The position numbers and the translations under genes were made by a program. The notes below the pieces were generated by a model. That model was not told the DNA's origin. It ran no database searches and was given only the letters and a program-made list of their open reading frames with translations. Source: UM-FILTER-40-17 sp032251335 (lineage in GTDB: Bacteria; Bacteroidota; Bacteroidia; Flavobacteriales; Flavobacteriaceae). Taken from it: 43,145 nt of DNA. Location: the NCBI GenBank assembly GCA_032251335.1, contig JAVVDW010000020.1:1-43145 (forward strand), read 5' to 3'. Shown here one piece after another: positions 1 to 8,127 of the stretch (positions are counted from its first letter, which is position 1; each line of letters begins with the position of its first letter).

Positions 1-264
1 CACGGAACGCCCTAGGATAATCATACTCCTGTGTGTCAATAATTTTACATGGGCGTTTCATCTGTTTATATTTATTGTTTTTCAAAGGTCATACTTCGAC
101 TGTGCTCAGCACAGAAATGGAATTTGCCTATTAAGATTAGGAATGCTTTTCCTGAAATAAGATTTCAAGAATTAAAGAATTGAATAAAATTTAAATGATT
201 TCCGATTGGCAAACCAGCTGATACTTTTATCAAATGGCTTTGGATAGCCAAAAATAAATCTGAT
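1..264. other. intergenic, no gene
   Basis: No convincing coding sequence is seen. The stretch holds a dispersed repeat (13-114, listed separately) and AT-rich DNA running up to the end of the minus-strand lipoprotein gene. Open frames crossing 165-524 are shadows of that low-complexity gene. Confidence 0.6.
13..114. repeat. dispersed intergenic repeat, copy 1
   Basis: Positions 13-35 are identical to 23395-23417. The block ATGGGCGTTT at 49-58 recurs at 23429-23438, and 87-114 (GGTCAT, then CTTCGACT, ending GCACAG) recurs with five changes at 23354-23381. The two modules are in opposite order in the two copies, as expected if both were cut from a tandem array of one longer unit. It is non-coding. 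The CTTCGACT...GCTC...GCACAG core resembles REP-like palindromic repeats of Bacteroidota intergenic DNA, but that identification is inference. Confidence 0.6.
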
Positions 265-1614
265 TTAGTTAGATCCACCTCTACCTCCACCTGAGGAACG
301 TATGGCGCCACCACTTCGACCACCACCTCCGCCACCGGAACGGATGGCACCTCCACTACTTCTGCCTCCGCCAGATCGTATGGTGCCACCACTACTTCTA
401 CTTCCTCCAGTGGAGCGAATCGCACCGCCGCTACTTCTGCTTCCATCTGTGGAGCGAACAGCACCGTTGCTTCCTCTGCTCCTGATTCCGGATGAAGAGC
501 GGGTAAGTACGCCGGTTCTCCCACCTGTATATTCCGAACGTCCGCGCGAGCCGTTACCGGATCGGATATCTCCCGTTCCTCGAGAACTTAGTCTTCCGTT
601 TACATCCCCTCGAGTACTGGTATTGACACGACGGCTATAATAACCCGTGCTTCTGATATTACTGGTTGTTGAAACGGTTCCTCTACCATTGGTTCCTCGC
701 GTGCCTTCTTGTGAACGTATTCTCGAAGTTGAATTCCCATCTGCACTAACTCTGTTTCTGTAGTACGAAGTATTTCGAACGTCACTAACACGTCTGCCGT
801 TTGAATTTGTCACCGAACTGCCTCTTCTGCTTGTTGTCCTTCCGCTATTTTCTGATACCACACCGCGTGTACTGTTTACATGAGATAGGCTACCTCTGCG
901 GCTGCTGTTGTAAGCAACATGACTGCGGCTGTGGCCAAAACCACCACCGTAGTAGTATGGATTGTAGGAATTATAAAAGCCAAATCCAAAACCTCCATAT
1001 GCAAAACCAAATCCATATCTAGGATAACCATACCCATAACCGTAGTATGGACGGGCATATCCATAATAAGGTCGGTATCCAAAACCATAGCCATAATATG
1101 GGTAGCCAAAGCCATAGCCATAATAAGGATAGCCAAAACCTCCCCAATATCCTGCTCCATAACCGTAGAAAGGAGTGTAGTTGTTGTAATAGTTAATCAC
1201 GACGGATTCTGTTTCATCGCCCCATCCGCCATAGCCTTCGCTGTAGGTGTAGGATTCGTTGCCAAAATTGAGGTTATCGCCTTCAAAATTGGCAGAAGAA
1301 TAGCCGTCTATATCTGTAAACACTTCCGGATTGGCCGTGGTATCCACAGCGTTCATGTTAATTCTGTATTGGTTTGACTTTTCTGCAAAGTAGTTTTTGT
1401 AAAAAGATCCGGAATCTTCTCCATTTTCATTGCGTTCTACAACCTTAGATGGATAAGTATTGGTAGGCGTGTTGTAAACAACAGGCTCTCCGTAAACACC
1501 GTCTGAAACGCCTGCATATTCATAAGTACCGCAAGCCGAAGCAAACAAAAGACCTAAGGAAAGCAAACCGTAGGTTTTGATAGATTTGAATGATACTTTA
1601 AGGAAATTTTTCAT
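265..1614 (-). CDS. Tyr/Gly-rich low-complexity lipoprotein
   Basis: 449-residue predicted surface or periplasmic lipoprotein of unknown function. A basic, hydrophobic signal ends in a lipobox with the lipidated Cys near residue 28 (FASAC). A moderately acidic segment follows to about residue 130. Next is a block of about 90 residues made almost only of Tyr, Gly, Phe and Pro (GYG, PYY and FGY units). Then comes a Ser/Arg/Gly/Asn-rich region, ending in repeated SRSSGG-(A/T)-IRS units and poly-Gly. No enzyme domain is recognised. It is divergent from proS across about 98 nt. On its strand a TATTTTTG sequence (1650 down to 1643) could be the -7 box. The aromatic/Gly block followed by an Arg/Gly tail suggests a sticky, matrix-like or disordered protein; this is inference. 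Confidence 0.8.
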   Translation of the reverse strand: MKNFLKVSFKSIKTYGLLSLGLLFASACGTYEYAGVSDGVYGEPVVYNTPTNTYPSKVVERNENGEDSGSFYKNYFAEKSNQYRINMNAVDTTANPEVFTDIDGYSSANFEGDNLNFGNESYTYSEGYGGWGDETESVVINYYNNYTPFYGYGAGYWGGFGYPYYGYGFGYPYYGYGFGYRPYYGYARPYYGYGYGYPRYGFGFAYGGFGFGFYNSYNPYYYGGGFGHSRSHVAYNSSRRGSLSHVNSTRGVVSENSGRTTSRRGSSVTNSNGRRVSDVRNTSYYRNRVSADGNSTSRIRSQEGTRGTNGRGTVSTTSNIRSTGYYSRRVNTSTRGDVNGRLSSRGTGDIRSGNGSRGRSEYTGGRTGVLTRSSSGIRSRGSNGAVRSTDGSRSSGGAIRSTGGSRSSGGTIRSGGGRSSGGAIRSGGGGGGRSGGAIRSSGGGRGGSN

Positions 1615-1712
1615 GACGGTGTATTTTAATTGTTGTACAATACAAAAATAGCTAATTTTGGCGAACTATTTTTTTAATGTAATTACACAAGATTTGTGCC
1701 AAACGAATTTTT

Positions 1713-3188
1713 ATGAGTAAAAACTTGACCACAAGAGCAGAAGATTATTCAAAATGGTATAACGAATTGGTCGTAAAAGCTGATCTTGCCGAAAACTCCG
1801 GCGTGCGCGGCTGCATGGTTATCAAACCCTACGGATATGCTATCTGGGAAAAAATGCAAGCACAGCTTGATAAAATGTTTAAGGAAACCGGACATCAAAA
1901 CGCCTATTTTCCGCTATTCATACCCAAATCATATTTTTCAAAAGAAGCCAGCCATGTAGATGGTTTTGCCAAAGAATGTGCCGTGGTTACCCACTACAGG
2001 TTAAAAGCATCCGAAGACGGCAAAAGCGTGGTTGTCGATGAAAGCGCCAAACTAGAAGAGGAACTTATCGTCAGACCTACCTCCGAAACCATTATTTGGG
2101 ACACCTACAGAAAATGGATTCAGTCCTATCGCGACTTGCCTTTGCTCATCAACCAGTGGGCAAACGTAGTCAGGTGGGAAATGCGAACCCGACTGTTTCT
2201 TCGCACGGCCGAATTTCTGTGGCAAGAAGGCCATACGGCTCATGCTACAAAACAAGAAGCTATAGAAGAAGCCGAAAAAATGATGCAAGTGTATGCCGAT
2301 TTTGTTCAAAATTTTATGGCCATCCCTGTCATCAAAGGGACAAAAACCGCTTCAGAGCGCTTTGCCGGTGCACTAGAAACCTATTGCATAGAGGCCTTAA
2401 TGCAGGACGGAAAAGCACTGCAAGCAGGCACTTCTCACTATTTGGGTCAGAATTTTGCCAAAGCCTTCGATGTTAAGTTTGCCAACAAAGAAGGCAAACA
2501 AGATTATGTTTGGGCTACCTCGTGGGGTGTTTCAACCCGACTGATTGGCGCCCTTATCATGACACATAGTGATGACAATGGCCTAGTACTGCCACCAAAC
2601 CTCGCTCCGATCCAAGTAGTCATTGTTCCCATTTTCAGAAATGATGAACAGTTAGAAGCCATAAACCAAAAAGTAACCGAAATCCAAAAAGCTTTGCAAC
2701 AGAGAAATATTTCTGTTAAATACGACAACCGAGACACACAAAAACCGGGATGGAAATTTAACGAATATGAGCTCAAAGGTGTACCGCTTCGTATCGCAAT
2801 CGGACCTAAAGATTTGGAAAATGGCACAGTGGAACTCGCCAGACGCGACACACTCACCAAGGAAGTTATTGCTGTTGATGCAGTTGTTGATAGAATCAGT
2901 CACCTGCTGGATGAAATACAGACAACGCTGTTTCAAAAAGCGGCAAGCTATCGCGACAGCCACATCACGCCTGTGGACGATTACACAAAATTTAAGGAAC
3001 TGTTGGAAACCAAAGGAGGGTTTTTAGCTGCGCATTGGGATGGAACACCCGAAACAGAAGAAGCCATCAAGCAAGAAACCAAAGCAACGATAAGGTGTAT
3101 TCCTATTGGTAATACGCAAGAAAACGGCCAGTGTATATACAGCGGTAAACCCTCTACGCAAAGGGTACTTTTTGCAAAAGCATATTAA
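1713..3188 (+). CDS. proS: prolyl-tRNA synthetase, short (type 3) form
   Basis: Cytoplasmic class II aminoacyl-tRNA synthetase that charges tRNA-Pro with proline. At 491 residues it matches the short archaeal/eukaryotic-like ProRS used by many Bacteroidota, which lacks the inserted editing domain of the roughly 570-residue form. Visible are the N-terminal segment GVRGCMVIKPYGYAIWE, the class II motif 2 region around VRWEMRTRLFLRTAEFLWQE, motif 3 around TSWGVSTRLIGALIM, and an anticodon-binding domain beginning at PIQVVIVPIF. The C-terminal zinc-like domain ends in KAY with Cys residues at IRCIPIG and GQCIYSG. The ATG start has no strong ribosome-binding site, which is normal for the phylum. 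Two tRNA-Glu genes follow, from their own promoter. Confidence 0.96.
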   Translation: MSKNLTTRAEDYSKWYNELVVKADLAENSGVRGCMVIKPYGYAIWEKMQAQLDKMFKETGHQNAYFPLFIPKSYFSKEASHVDGFAKECAVVTHYRLKASEDGKSVVVDESAKLEEELIVRPTSETIIWDTYRKWIQSYRDLPLLINQWANVVRWEMRTRLFLRTAEFLWQEGHTAHATKQEAIEEAEKMMQVYADFVQNFMAIPVIKGTKTASERFAGALETYCIEALMQDGKALQAGTSHYLGQNFAKAFDVKFANKEGKQDYVWATSWGVSTRLIGALIMTHSDDNGLVLPPNLAPIQVVIVPIFRNDEQLEAINQKVTEIQKALQQRNISVKYDNRDTQKPGWKFNEYELKGVPLRIAIGPKDLENGTVELARRDTLTKEVIAVDAVVDRISHLLDEIQTTLFQKAASYRDSHITPVDDYTKFKELLETKGGFLAAHWDGTPETEEAIKQETKATIRCIPIGNTQENGQCIYSGKPSTQRVLFAKAY

Positions 3189-3220
3189 ACACAAAAGCCG
3201 TTATAAATTTTATTTGAGGG

Positions 3221-3251
3221 CTTGCGCCTTTAAAAAATAATTGTATTTTTG
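3221..3251 (+). promoter_or_regulatory. promoter of the tRNA-Glu pair
   Basis: CTTG at 3221-3224, a 19-nt spacer, then TATTTTTG at 3244-3251. This matches the Bacteroidota housekeeping form (TTTG, 19-21 nt, TAnnTTTG) with one mismatch. The first tRNA starts 21 nt downstream. Confidence 0.7.
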
Positions 3252-3271
3252 CAACCGCAATTTTGCGAAAA

Positions 3272-3343
3272 GGTCCGTTCGTCTAGGGGTTAGGACGCCA
3301 GGTTTTCATCCTGGTAACAGGGGTTCGATTCCCCTACGGACTA
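3272..3343 (+). tRNA. tRNA-Glu (TTC), copy 1
   Basis: A 72-nt cloverleaf can be folded by hand. The acceptor GGTCCGT pairs with ACGGACT (one G-U), U8 and A14 are in place, and the anticodon stem CCAGG/CCTGG encloses TTTTCAT, giving anticodon TTC. The T arm AGGGG/CCCCT encloses TTCGATT and the discriminator is A. CCA is not encoded. It reads glutamate codons GAA/GAG. Confidence 0.97.
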
Positions 3344-3416
3344 CAGGTTTTAGACAATCTTTGCGGTTGTTTATTTCATGTTTTAGGTTAATATAGCAGA
3401 CTTTATGTCTGCAATA

Positions 3417-3488
3417 GGTCCGTTCGTCTAGGGGTTAGGACGCCAGGTTTTCATCCTGGTAACAGGGGTTCGATTCCCCTACGGACTA
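3417..3488 (+). tRNA. tRNA-Glu (TTC), copy 2
   Basis: Identical over all 72 nt to the copy at 3272, with the same anticodon TTC, separated by a 73-nt unrelated spacer. No separate strong promoter is seen in the spacer, so the two tRNAs and probably rpsT (33 nt downstream) are likely co-transcribed. Confidence 0.97.
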
Positions 3489-3521
3489 CAAGAATTATTT
3501 AAAAAATTTAGATCTAAAAAG

Positions 3522-3779
3522 ATGGCAAATCACAAATCAGCGCTCAAAAGAATTAGAAATTCCGAAGTAAAAAGACTTAGAAATAAGTACCAACACAAAA
3601 CCGTTCGTAATTTGATAAAAAAATTGCGAGGTACCGAAGATGCAAAAGAGGCGCAAACCCTTTTGCCTACTGTTGCTTCCATGATTGATAAATTGGCTAA
3701 GAAAAACATCATTCACCAAAATAAAGCTGCCAATTTAAAGTCGAAACTAGCTCGTAAAGCATCGGCGGTTTCTGCATAA
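3522..3779 (+). CDS. rpsT: 30S ribosomal protein S20
   Basis: 85-residue, very basic protein that binds 16S rRNA in the small subunit. It starts with the family signature MANHKSALKRIRNSEVKRLRN and has the usual all-helical, Lys/Arg-rich composition and length. The gene begins 33 nt after the second tRNA-Glu and probably shares its transcript. It ends 24 nt before a strong intrinsic terminator. Confidence 0.97.
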   Translation: MANHKSALKRIRNSEVKRLRNKYQHKTVRNLIKKLRGTEDAKEAQTLLPTVASMIDKLAKKNIIHQNKAANLKSKLARKASAVSA

Positions 3780-3803
3780 GGCTAACTCAAATCTGCATAT
3801 ATC

Positions 3804-3836
3804 AAAAGTTCTGGTTGTACAGCCAGAACTTTTTTG
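3804..3836 (+). terminator. intrinsic terminator after rpsT
   Basis: 11-bp perfect stem AAAAGTTCTGG (3804-3814) / CCAGAACTTTT (3823-3834, including the first tract Ts) with an 8-nt loop and a T run. It closes the tRNA-Glu/rpsT unit. The TTG in its loop (3815) is in frame with the next gene but is unlikely to be that gene's start. Confidence 0.85.
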
Positions 3837-3880
3837 TTTATATAAAGCTACTGTTTCGTAAATTAGCCAAAAAGTTTGCT

Positions 3881-5782
3881 TTGGCTTCTCATTCCCTTGC
3901 GCTTAGGATATTTGATTTTTTAAAAAATTATCCGCCTTTCAACATGCTTACCCAAGGTGAGCTGCTCACCGTCTGTGAAAACATCCAAGTTTCTTACTTC
4001 GATACAAAAGACGTTATTTTTAACGAAGGTGAAAACCCCGAGAATTTATTTTATGTAGTGGCAGAAGGCGCCGTGGCTTTATACAGGTATATAGACCAAG
4101 CCGAGACTTTAATCGACATTTGTGACGAAGGAGATGCGTTTGGCTTGAGACCCCTCATCAACCACGAAAAATATCTACTTACTGCCAAAGCCATCGAAGA
4201 GTGCATTCTCTATGGCGTATCTATAGACCTGTTCAAAGACATTTATGACAAAAACCCCAAAGTGAGTAATTATCTGATTTCTTGTTTTGCTTCTTATCAT
4301 CACAATTTGGAGATAGGGACTTCTGAAGTTTTGAAGAACAGCACACCCGAAAACTATGATTATTTAGACCTAAAAGAGGTCAATATCATGAAAAAACCGG
4401 CCCAATGTCCACCGGACAAAAACATTATGGAAGCCGCTGCGCTGATGACTCGAAAAAAAACAGGATGTTTGGTTGTGGTTAAATCCGGTTTGCCGTTGGG
4501 CATCATCACAGACCGCGATATTCGGTCAAAAGTTGCTACCGGAAAATTTGAAGCAACGTGCAAAGTTTCCGACATCATGTCGTCACCCGTTAAAACTTTT
4601 TCCCAAAACATTTCCATCGTTGAGGCGCAGATGGCCATGCTCAATCACAGCATCGGACACCTTTGCATCACCAAAGACGGCACCACGGATTCTAAGGTAA
4701 TTGGTGTAGTTTCAGACAGAGACGTCTTGGTTTTACAAGGCAATAGTCCAACCGTGTTGATGCGCGAAATTAAAAGAACGGATAACGTCAAATCGCTTCG
4801 TTTAATCAGACAAGCTGCCAACAAATTGCTCGAAAGTTATCTCAATCAAAACATTCCCATCCTTTTAGTATCTAAAATTATTTCTGACATCAACGACGGC
4901 ATCCTCAAACGGGTCATAGAATTGTCTTTAGAAGATTTTGAAAAACCGCCTTGCAAATTTACATGGATGAGTATTGGCAGCCAAGGCCGACAAGAACAAT
5001 TGCTGATGACGGATCAAGACCACGCTTTGGTTTTTGAAAATGTTTCGTCCGAAAAACATCAAATCGTAAAAGACTATTTTCTGAAGTTGGCAAAATCCGT
5101 TTCCAAGTCGCTCAATATTATAGGATTTGAATACTGCGGAGCCGGTATGATGGCCTCAGACCCGCGTTGGTGTCTTTCACTGGAAGAATGGCAAAATCGG
5201 TTTTACAGATGGATTAACGAACCCGGAGACGAAGAAATCATGATGTCGTCCATTTTTTTTGATTACAGGCCTGTTTTTGGCGATTTCAAATTGACAGATG
5301 CCCTGACGGATTACATTCTAAACCGCTTAGACAAAAACGAAGTGTTTCTGACTTCGCTCGGCAACAACACCTTGCGAAAACCAACACCTTTAGGCTTTTT
5401 CAGACAGTTTCTTTTAGAAAAGGACGGCGAACACAAAGACAGTTTTGACATCAAAGTAAGGGCGTTGATGCCACTCATCGATGCCGCTCGTATGCTCATT
5501 TTAGAACACGGTGTCCGCTCGTTTAACAACACCATTCAACGCTATGAAAAGCTTTGTGAACTCGAGCCGCAAAACCGCGAACTGTATCAAGAATGCATAG
5601 AAGCTTTTCGGGTTTTTCTCCATTATAGAACCAAACAAGGTTTGGCGAATAAAGATTCAGGAAGATTTATCAAATTGGAAAATTTGACAAAAATGGATCG
5701 GGTAATTCTTAAAAATTCGTTTTCTGCCATTTCAGATATACAAGAAGTACTTAAAATTCGTTTTAAACTCTATTATTTCTAA
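3881..5782 (+). CDS. cNMP-binding / CBS / DUF294 nucleotidyltransferase-like protein
   Basis: About 633-residue cytoplasmic regulatory protein of a family common in Bacteroidota. In order: a cyclic-nucleotide-binding-like beta barrel (about residues 10-120, with LFYVVAEGAVALYR and GDAFGLRPL); paired CBS domains (about 150-285, TDRDIRSK and SDRDVLV); a DUF294 nucleotidyltransferase domain with the GSQGRQEQLLMTDQDHAL signature; and a helical C-terminal substrate-domain-like region. The family is predicted to act in nucleotide-sensing signalling; the substrate is not known. I chose TTG at 3881 because the frame opens further upstream only at a TTG inside the rpsT terminator (3815), and family members begin about ten residues before DFLKNYPPF. 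The gene is followed 9 nt later by the Wzi-like gene, so they probably form an operon. Confidence 0.85.
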   Translation: MASHSLALRIFDFLKNYPPFNMLTQGELLTVCENIQVSYFDTKDVIFNEGENPENLFYVVAEGAVALYRYIDQAETLIDICDEGDAFGLRPLINHEKYLLTAKAIEECILYGVSIDLFKDIYDKNPKVSNYLISCFASYHHNLEIGTSEVLKNSTPENYDYLDLKEVNIMKKPAQCPPDKNIMEAAALMTRKKTGCLVVVKSGLPLGIITDRDIRSKVATGKFEATCKVSDIMSSPVKTFSQNISIVEAQMAMLNHSIGHLCITKDGTTDSKVIGVVSDRDVLVLQGNSPTVLMREIKRTDNVKSLRLIRQAANKLLESYLNQNIPILLVSKIISDINDGILKRVIELSLEDFEKPPCKFTWMSIGSQGRQEQLLMTDQDHALVFENVSSEKHQIVKDYFLKLAKSVSKSLNIIGFEYCGAGMMASDPRWCLSLEEWQNRFYRWINEPGDEEIMMSSIFFDYRPVFGDFKLTDALTDYILNRLDKNEVFLTSLGNNTLRKPTPLGFFRQFLLEKDGEHKDSFDIKVRALMPLIDAARMLILEHGVRSFNNTIQRYEKLCELEPQNRELYQECIEAFRVFLHYRTKQGLANKDSGRFIKLENLTKMDRVILKNSFSAISDIQEVLKIRFKLYYF

Positions 5783-5791
5783 AAACACCCA

Positions 5792-7168
5792 ATGGTCTTT
5801 CGAAGCCTCGTAATATTTTTTTTAATTCTTCACACAACTGTTTTACATGCGCAAGAGCAACTTTCTTACCAAATAGAAGCCGCTACTTACTTAAGTTCGG
5901 AAGACAATTTACCGTTTTGGATGCAAGCCAACCGGCAAGGAAAGGTTCGCAAAGAAGACCAAGCCCAATTGTATTTGAGCCTGCTTTACGATTTTAAAGA
6001 AAAACCGACAGACAAGCTCAATTTTTCTGCAGGTGCAGATCTATTGGCTTTTACGGAAAGTAAACAAAACAAAGTTGAGATAAACGCACTTTACGCAGCA
6101 GTTACCTATCAAAAAATACTATTGACAGCCGGTAGTAAACAAATAACGGAACAATACGGCGGCCTATCGTCCAGCAACGGAAACATTATTTTTTCGGGCA
6201 ATGCACGACCCATTCCTGGTGTTTGGCTGGAAACGGACGGATATTGGAAAGTGCCTTTTGTAGGCGAAAAACTAAGCTTTAAAGCGGCCTTCGGTAATGG
6301 TTATTTGTTCGATGATCGGTTTGTAGAGGATGCGCAAATGCACCACAAGAGTCTCGAGTTTAAATGGCAATTATCAGAAAAATCATCGCTCCTATTTGGC
6401 GTGGAAGACTACGCCATTTGGGGAGGCACATCGCAAGAACTAGGTCCACTTCCCAAAGATTTTAGCGATTTTTTACGGGTGGTAGGCGGACTATCCGGAA
6501 GTGGCGATTCTCCGGAAGGAGATGCCATCAATGCACTTGGAAATCACATTGGTGCTTACCGGCTTGAATATCAAAAACAAACCCAAAACTTCAACCTGAA
6601 CTTGTATTGGTCTCATCCGTTCGAAGACACTTCCGGACGTGAGTTAAACAACATAGAAGATGGCTTGTACGGCGTTTTTATCGATTTTAAAAAGCCTGAG
6701 AGTGTACTTTCAAAATTGGTGTTTGAATTTACCTACACCAAAGACCAAAGCGGCAAAGGACAGATTGACGGCTTTGATGATTTTTTCAACAACACCATTT
6801 ATCGCTCCGGATATACTTTTTTTGGCCGCACCATTGGTTCTCCGTTTTTTACTCCCAAAGAAATAGACGAAAACGGCCTCACGCTGGGTGTGCAAAACAA
6901 CAGTTTTATTGCCTACCACCTCGGATTTTCGGGAAAACTTCGAAAGCACTTGTATTACAAAAGCCTTATGAGTTTGTCGTTTAACGAAGGAACAAAAAGT
7001 CTTCGTTTTGACGAAAGCCGTACCCAATTTTCCTCGCTTTTAGAAATAGACTACAAGCCCGATGCGTGGCCTATCTTTGTTTCTGCGGGCTTCGGGTGGG
7101 ATGAAGGCAACCTGTTTGACGATACTGTAGGCGTTTATTTTAAAATCGTAAAAACAGGATTCTTTTAA
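5792..7168 (+). CDS. Wzi-family outer-membrane beta-barrel protein
   Basis: 458-residue predicted outer-membrane protein resembling the capsule assembly Wzi family of Bacteroidota. A signal peptide (about residues 1-20, ending LHAQ) precedes alternating amphipathic strands typical of a beta barrel. Characteristic segments are LPFWMQANRQGKV near the N terminus, AGSKQITEQYGGLSSSNGNIIFSGNARPIPGV around residues 110-145, and the closing aromatic residue FF. Wzi itself anchors capsular polysaccharide at the surface, but many Bacteroidota paralogues lie outside capsule loci, as here, so the exact role is inferred. It follows the DUF294 gene by 9 nt and the small secreted protein gene begins 50 nt downstream. 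Confidence 0.75.
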   Translation: MVFRSLVIFFLILHTTVLHAQEQLSYQIEAATYLSSEDNLPFWMQANRQGKVRKEDQAQLYLSLLYDFKEKPTDKLNFSAGADLLAFTESKQNKVEINALYAAVTYQKILLTAGSKQITEQYGGLSSSNGNIIFSGNARPIPGVWLETDGYWKVPFVGEKLSFKAAFGNGYLFDDRFVEDAQMHHKSLEFKWQLSEKSSLLFGVEDYAIWGGTSQELGPLPKDFSDFLRVVGGLSGSGDSPEGDAINALGNHIGAYRLEYQKQTQNFNLNLYWSHPFEDTSGRELNNIEDGLYGVFIDFKKPESVLSKLVFEFTYTKDQSGKGQIDGFDDFFNNTIYRSGYTFFGRTIGSPFFTPKEIDENGLTLGVQNNSFIAYHLGFSGKLRKHLYYKSLMSLSFNEGTKSLRFDESRTQFSSLLEIDYKPDAWPIFVSAGFGWDEGNLFDDTVGVYFKIVKTGFF

Positions 7169-7218
7169 TTTGTTCAAAATACCAAAACAAAATTGTTTAT
7201 TTGCAAAAAAAAACGATT

Positions 7219-7806
7219 ATGCGTATCTTCATCACAGGCTTACTTTTTTTGGGTATCTTCTTTCAGTCACAGGCACAAGATACCATTCCGCCTTGCGATT
7301 ACAAGGCCAACATCGATTCCGATATACTAAAATTGAAACTCACCAAGGAATATTTGGTCTGGTTTAAAAATTTGGGGGCCATGACAGAATACATCGAACT
7401 TTCGCTCACGCGCAACGATTCTTTAGAATTTGTAAACCTCACCAAAACTAAGATAGACAACCGCGTTGAGAATGATTCTGTCTGCCTTACTGCCAATTCC
7501 AGACTCTATCTTCAGGTTCAAAACAGTAAAATTGCCGTTTTGCCTTATGTAGATCAAAATCAATGTTCTAAAATCTACCCTTTGGAAGAAACCGGAGAAG
7601 AATTGATGAGCGTGGGCGGTGCTTTTTTGATAACAGCCGATGCCAAAAAAATCATCGGCAATTCCCCCGTCAATTTTATGCGCATTGCGGTGAATGACAG
7701 TCTCAACCTAGATTATGTGCTAAAAGAACACCTGACGGATCAAAAATTCGGGATCGAATCTTTCCCTGAAAAATATTTTCTGGAAAATTTAAAATGTATT
7801 GATTGA
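7219..7806 (+). CDS. secreted protein of unknown function
   Basis: 195-residue protein with a clear signal peptide (MRIFITGLLFLGIFFQSQAQ, cleavage near residue 20). The mature part is mixed alpha/beta with Cys residues but no recognised domain. I do not recognise the family. An in-frame TTG lies 18 nt upstream (7201), but the ATG at 7219 places the hydrophobic signal at the N terminus. The gene ends just before a bidirectional terminator shared with tRNA-Arg(TCT). It may be the last gene of the DUF294-Wzi unit or be read from a TTTATTTGC-like -7 element at about 7196-7204. Confidence 0.75.
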   Translation: MRIFITGLLFLGIFFQSQAQDTIPPCDYKANIDSDILKLKLTKEYLVWFKNLGAMTEYIELSLTRNDSLEFVNLTKTKIDNRVENDSVCLTANSRLYLQVQNSKIAVLPYVDQNQCSKIYPLEETGEELMSVGGAFLITADAKKIIGNSPVNFMRIAVNDSLNLDYVLKEHLTDQKFGIESFPEKYFLENLKCID

Positions 7807-7826
7807 TAATAAAAAAAACTTGCAAG

Positions 7827-7868
7827 AAAAAAAGCCGTTTTCCTTAAATAAGAAAACGGCTTTTTTTT
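7827..7868. terminator. bidirectional intrinsic terminator
   Basis: GCCGTTTTC (7834-7842) pairs with GAAAACGGC (7852-7860) across a 9-nt loop, extended by A/T pairs on both sides so that each strand ends in a T run. It serves the plus-strand secreted-protein gene and the minus-strand tRNA-Arg. Confidence 0.88.
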
Positions 7869-7870
7869 GG

Positions 7871-7944
7871 TGATCGCGACAGGATTCGAACCTGTGACCG
7901 TCTGCTTAGAAGGCAGATGCTCTATCCAGCTGAGCTACGCGACC
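7871..7944 (-). tRNA. tRNA-Arg (TCT)
   Basis: 74-nt cloverleaf on the minus strand. The acceptor GGTCGCG pairs with CGCGATC. The anticodon stem TCTGC/GCAGA encloses CTTCTAA, giving anticodon TCT. The T arm is ACAGG-TTCGAAT-CCTGT and the discriminator is A. It reads AGA/AGG arginine codons. CCA is not encoded. Confidence 0.97.
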
Positions 7945-7983
7945 AAGATGGTGTTTTTAAAAAATACATTTTTAAAACGCGTG

Positions 7984-8015
7984 CAAATATAAGCCTGACT
8001 TTTTAACCTCACAAA
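7984..8015 (-). promoter_or_regulatory. promoter of tRNA-Arg(TCT)
   Basis: On the minus strand, TTTG (8015-8012), a 20-nt spacer, then TATATTTG (7991-7984): an exact match to the Bacteroidota TTTG-N(19-21)-TAnnTTTG form. It lies 39 nt upstream of the tRNA 5' end. Confidence 0.8.
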
Positions 8016-8127
8016 TATAATTATTCCTATCAACAACTTATTTGATGTGATTTCAAAAAAACCATCAAAATTCGAGAGAAAAAACCTGTATTAATCGTAA
8101 ATTTGAAAAAGCACAAACAGTTTATTT

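Noticed and set aside
302..640. Pro/Leu-rich open frame on the plus strand
   Set aside because: It is the exact antisense of the Ser/Arg/Gly repeats of the lipoprotein gene. Its low-complexity composition is explained by those repeats.
876..1377. Met/Ile/Val-rich frames on both strands (876-1160 minus, 919-1377 plus)
   Set aside because: They are frame-shifted or antisense readings of the Tyr/Gly block of the lipoprotein and have no start signal or family resemblance.
3815..3880. Longer N terminus for the cNMP/CBS/DUF294 protein from a TTG at 3815
   Set aside because: That codon is in the loop of the rpsT terminator, and the added residues (YSQNFFVYIK) are translated from the hairpin. Family N termini fit the start at 3881.
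8041..8069. Possible operator before the nickel permease (TTTGATG-N15-CATCAAA)
   Set aside because: The spacing does not fit the shared palindrome or a Crp/Fnr core, and it is not 29.5 nt from the -7-like box at 8098. Chance in AT-rich DNA is likely.
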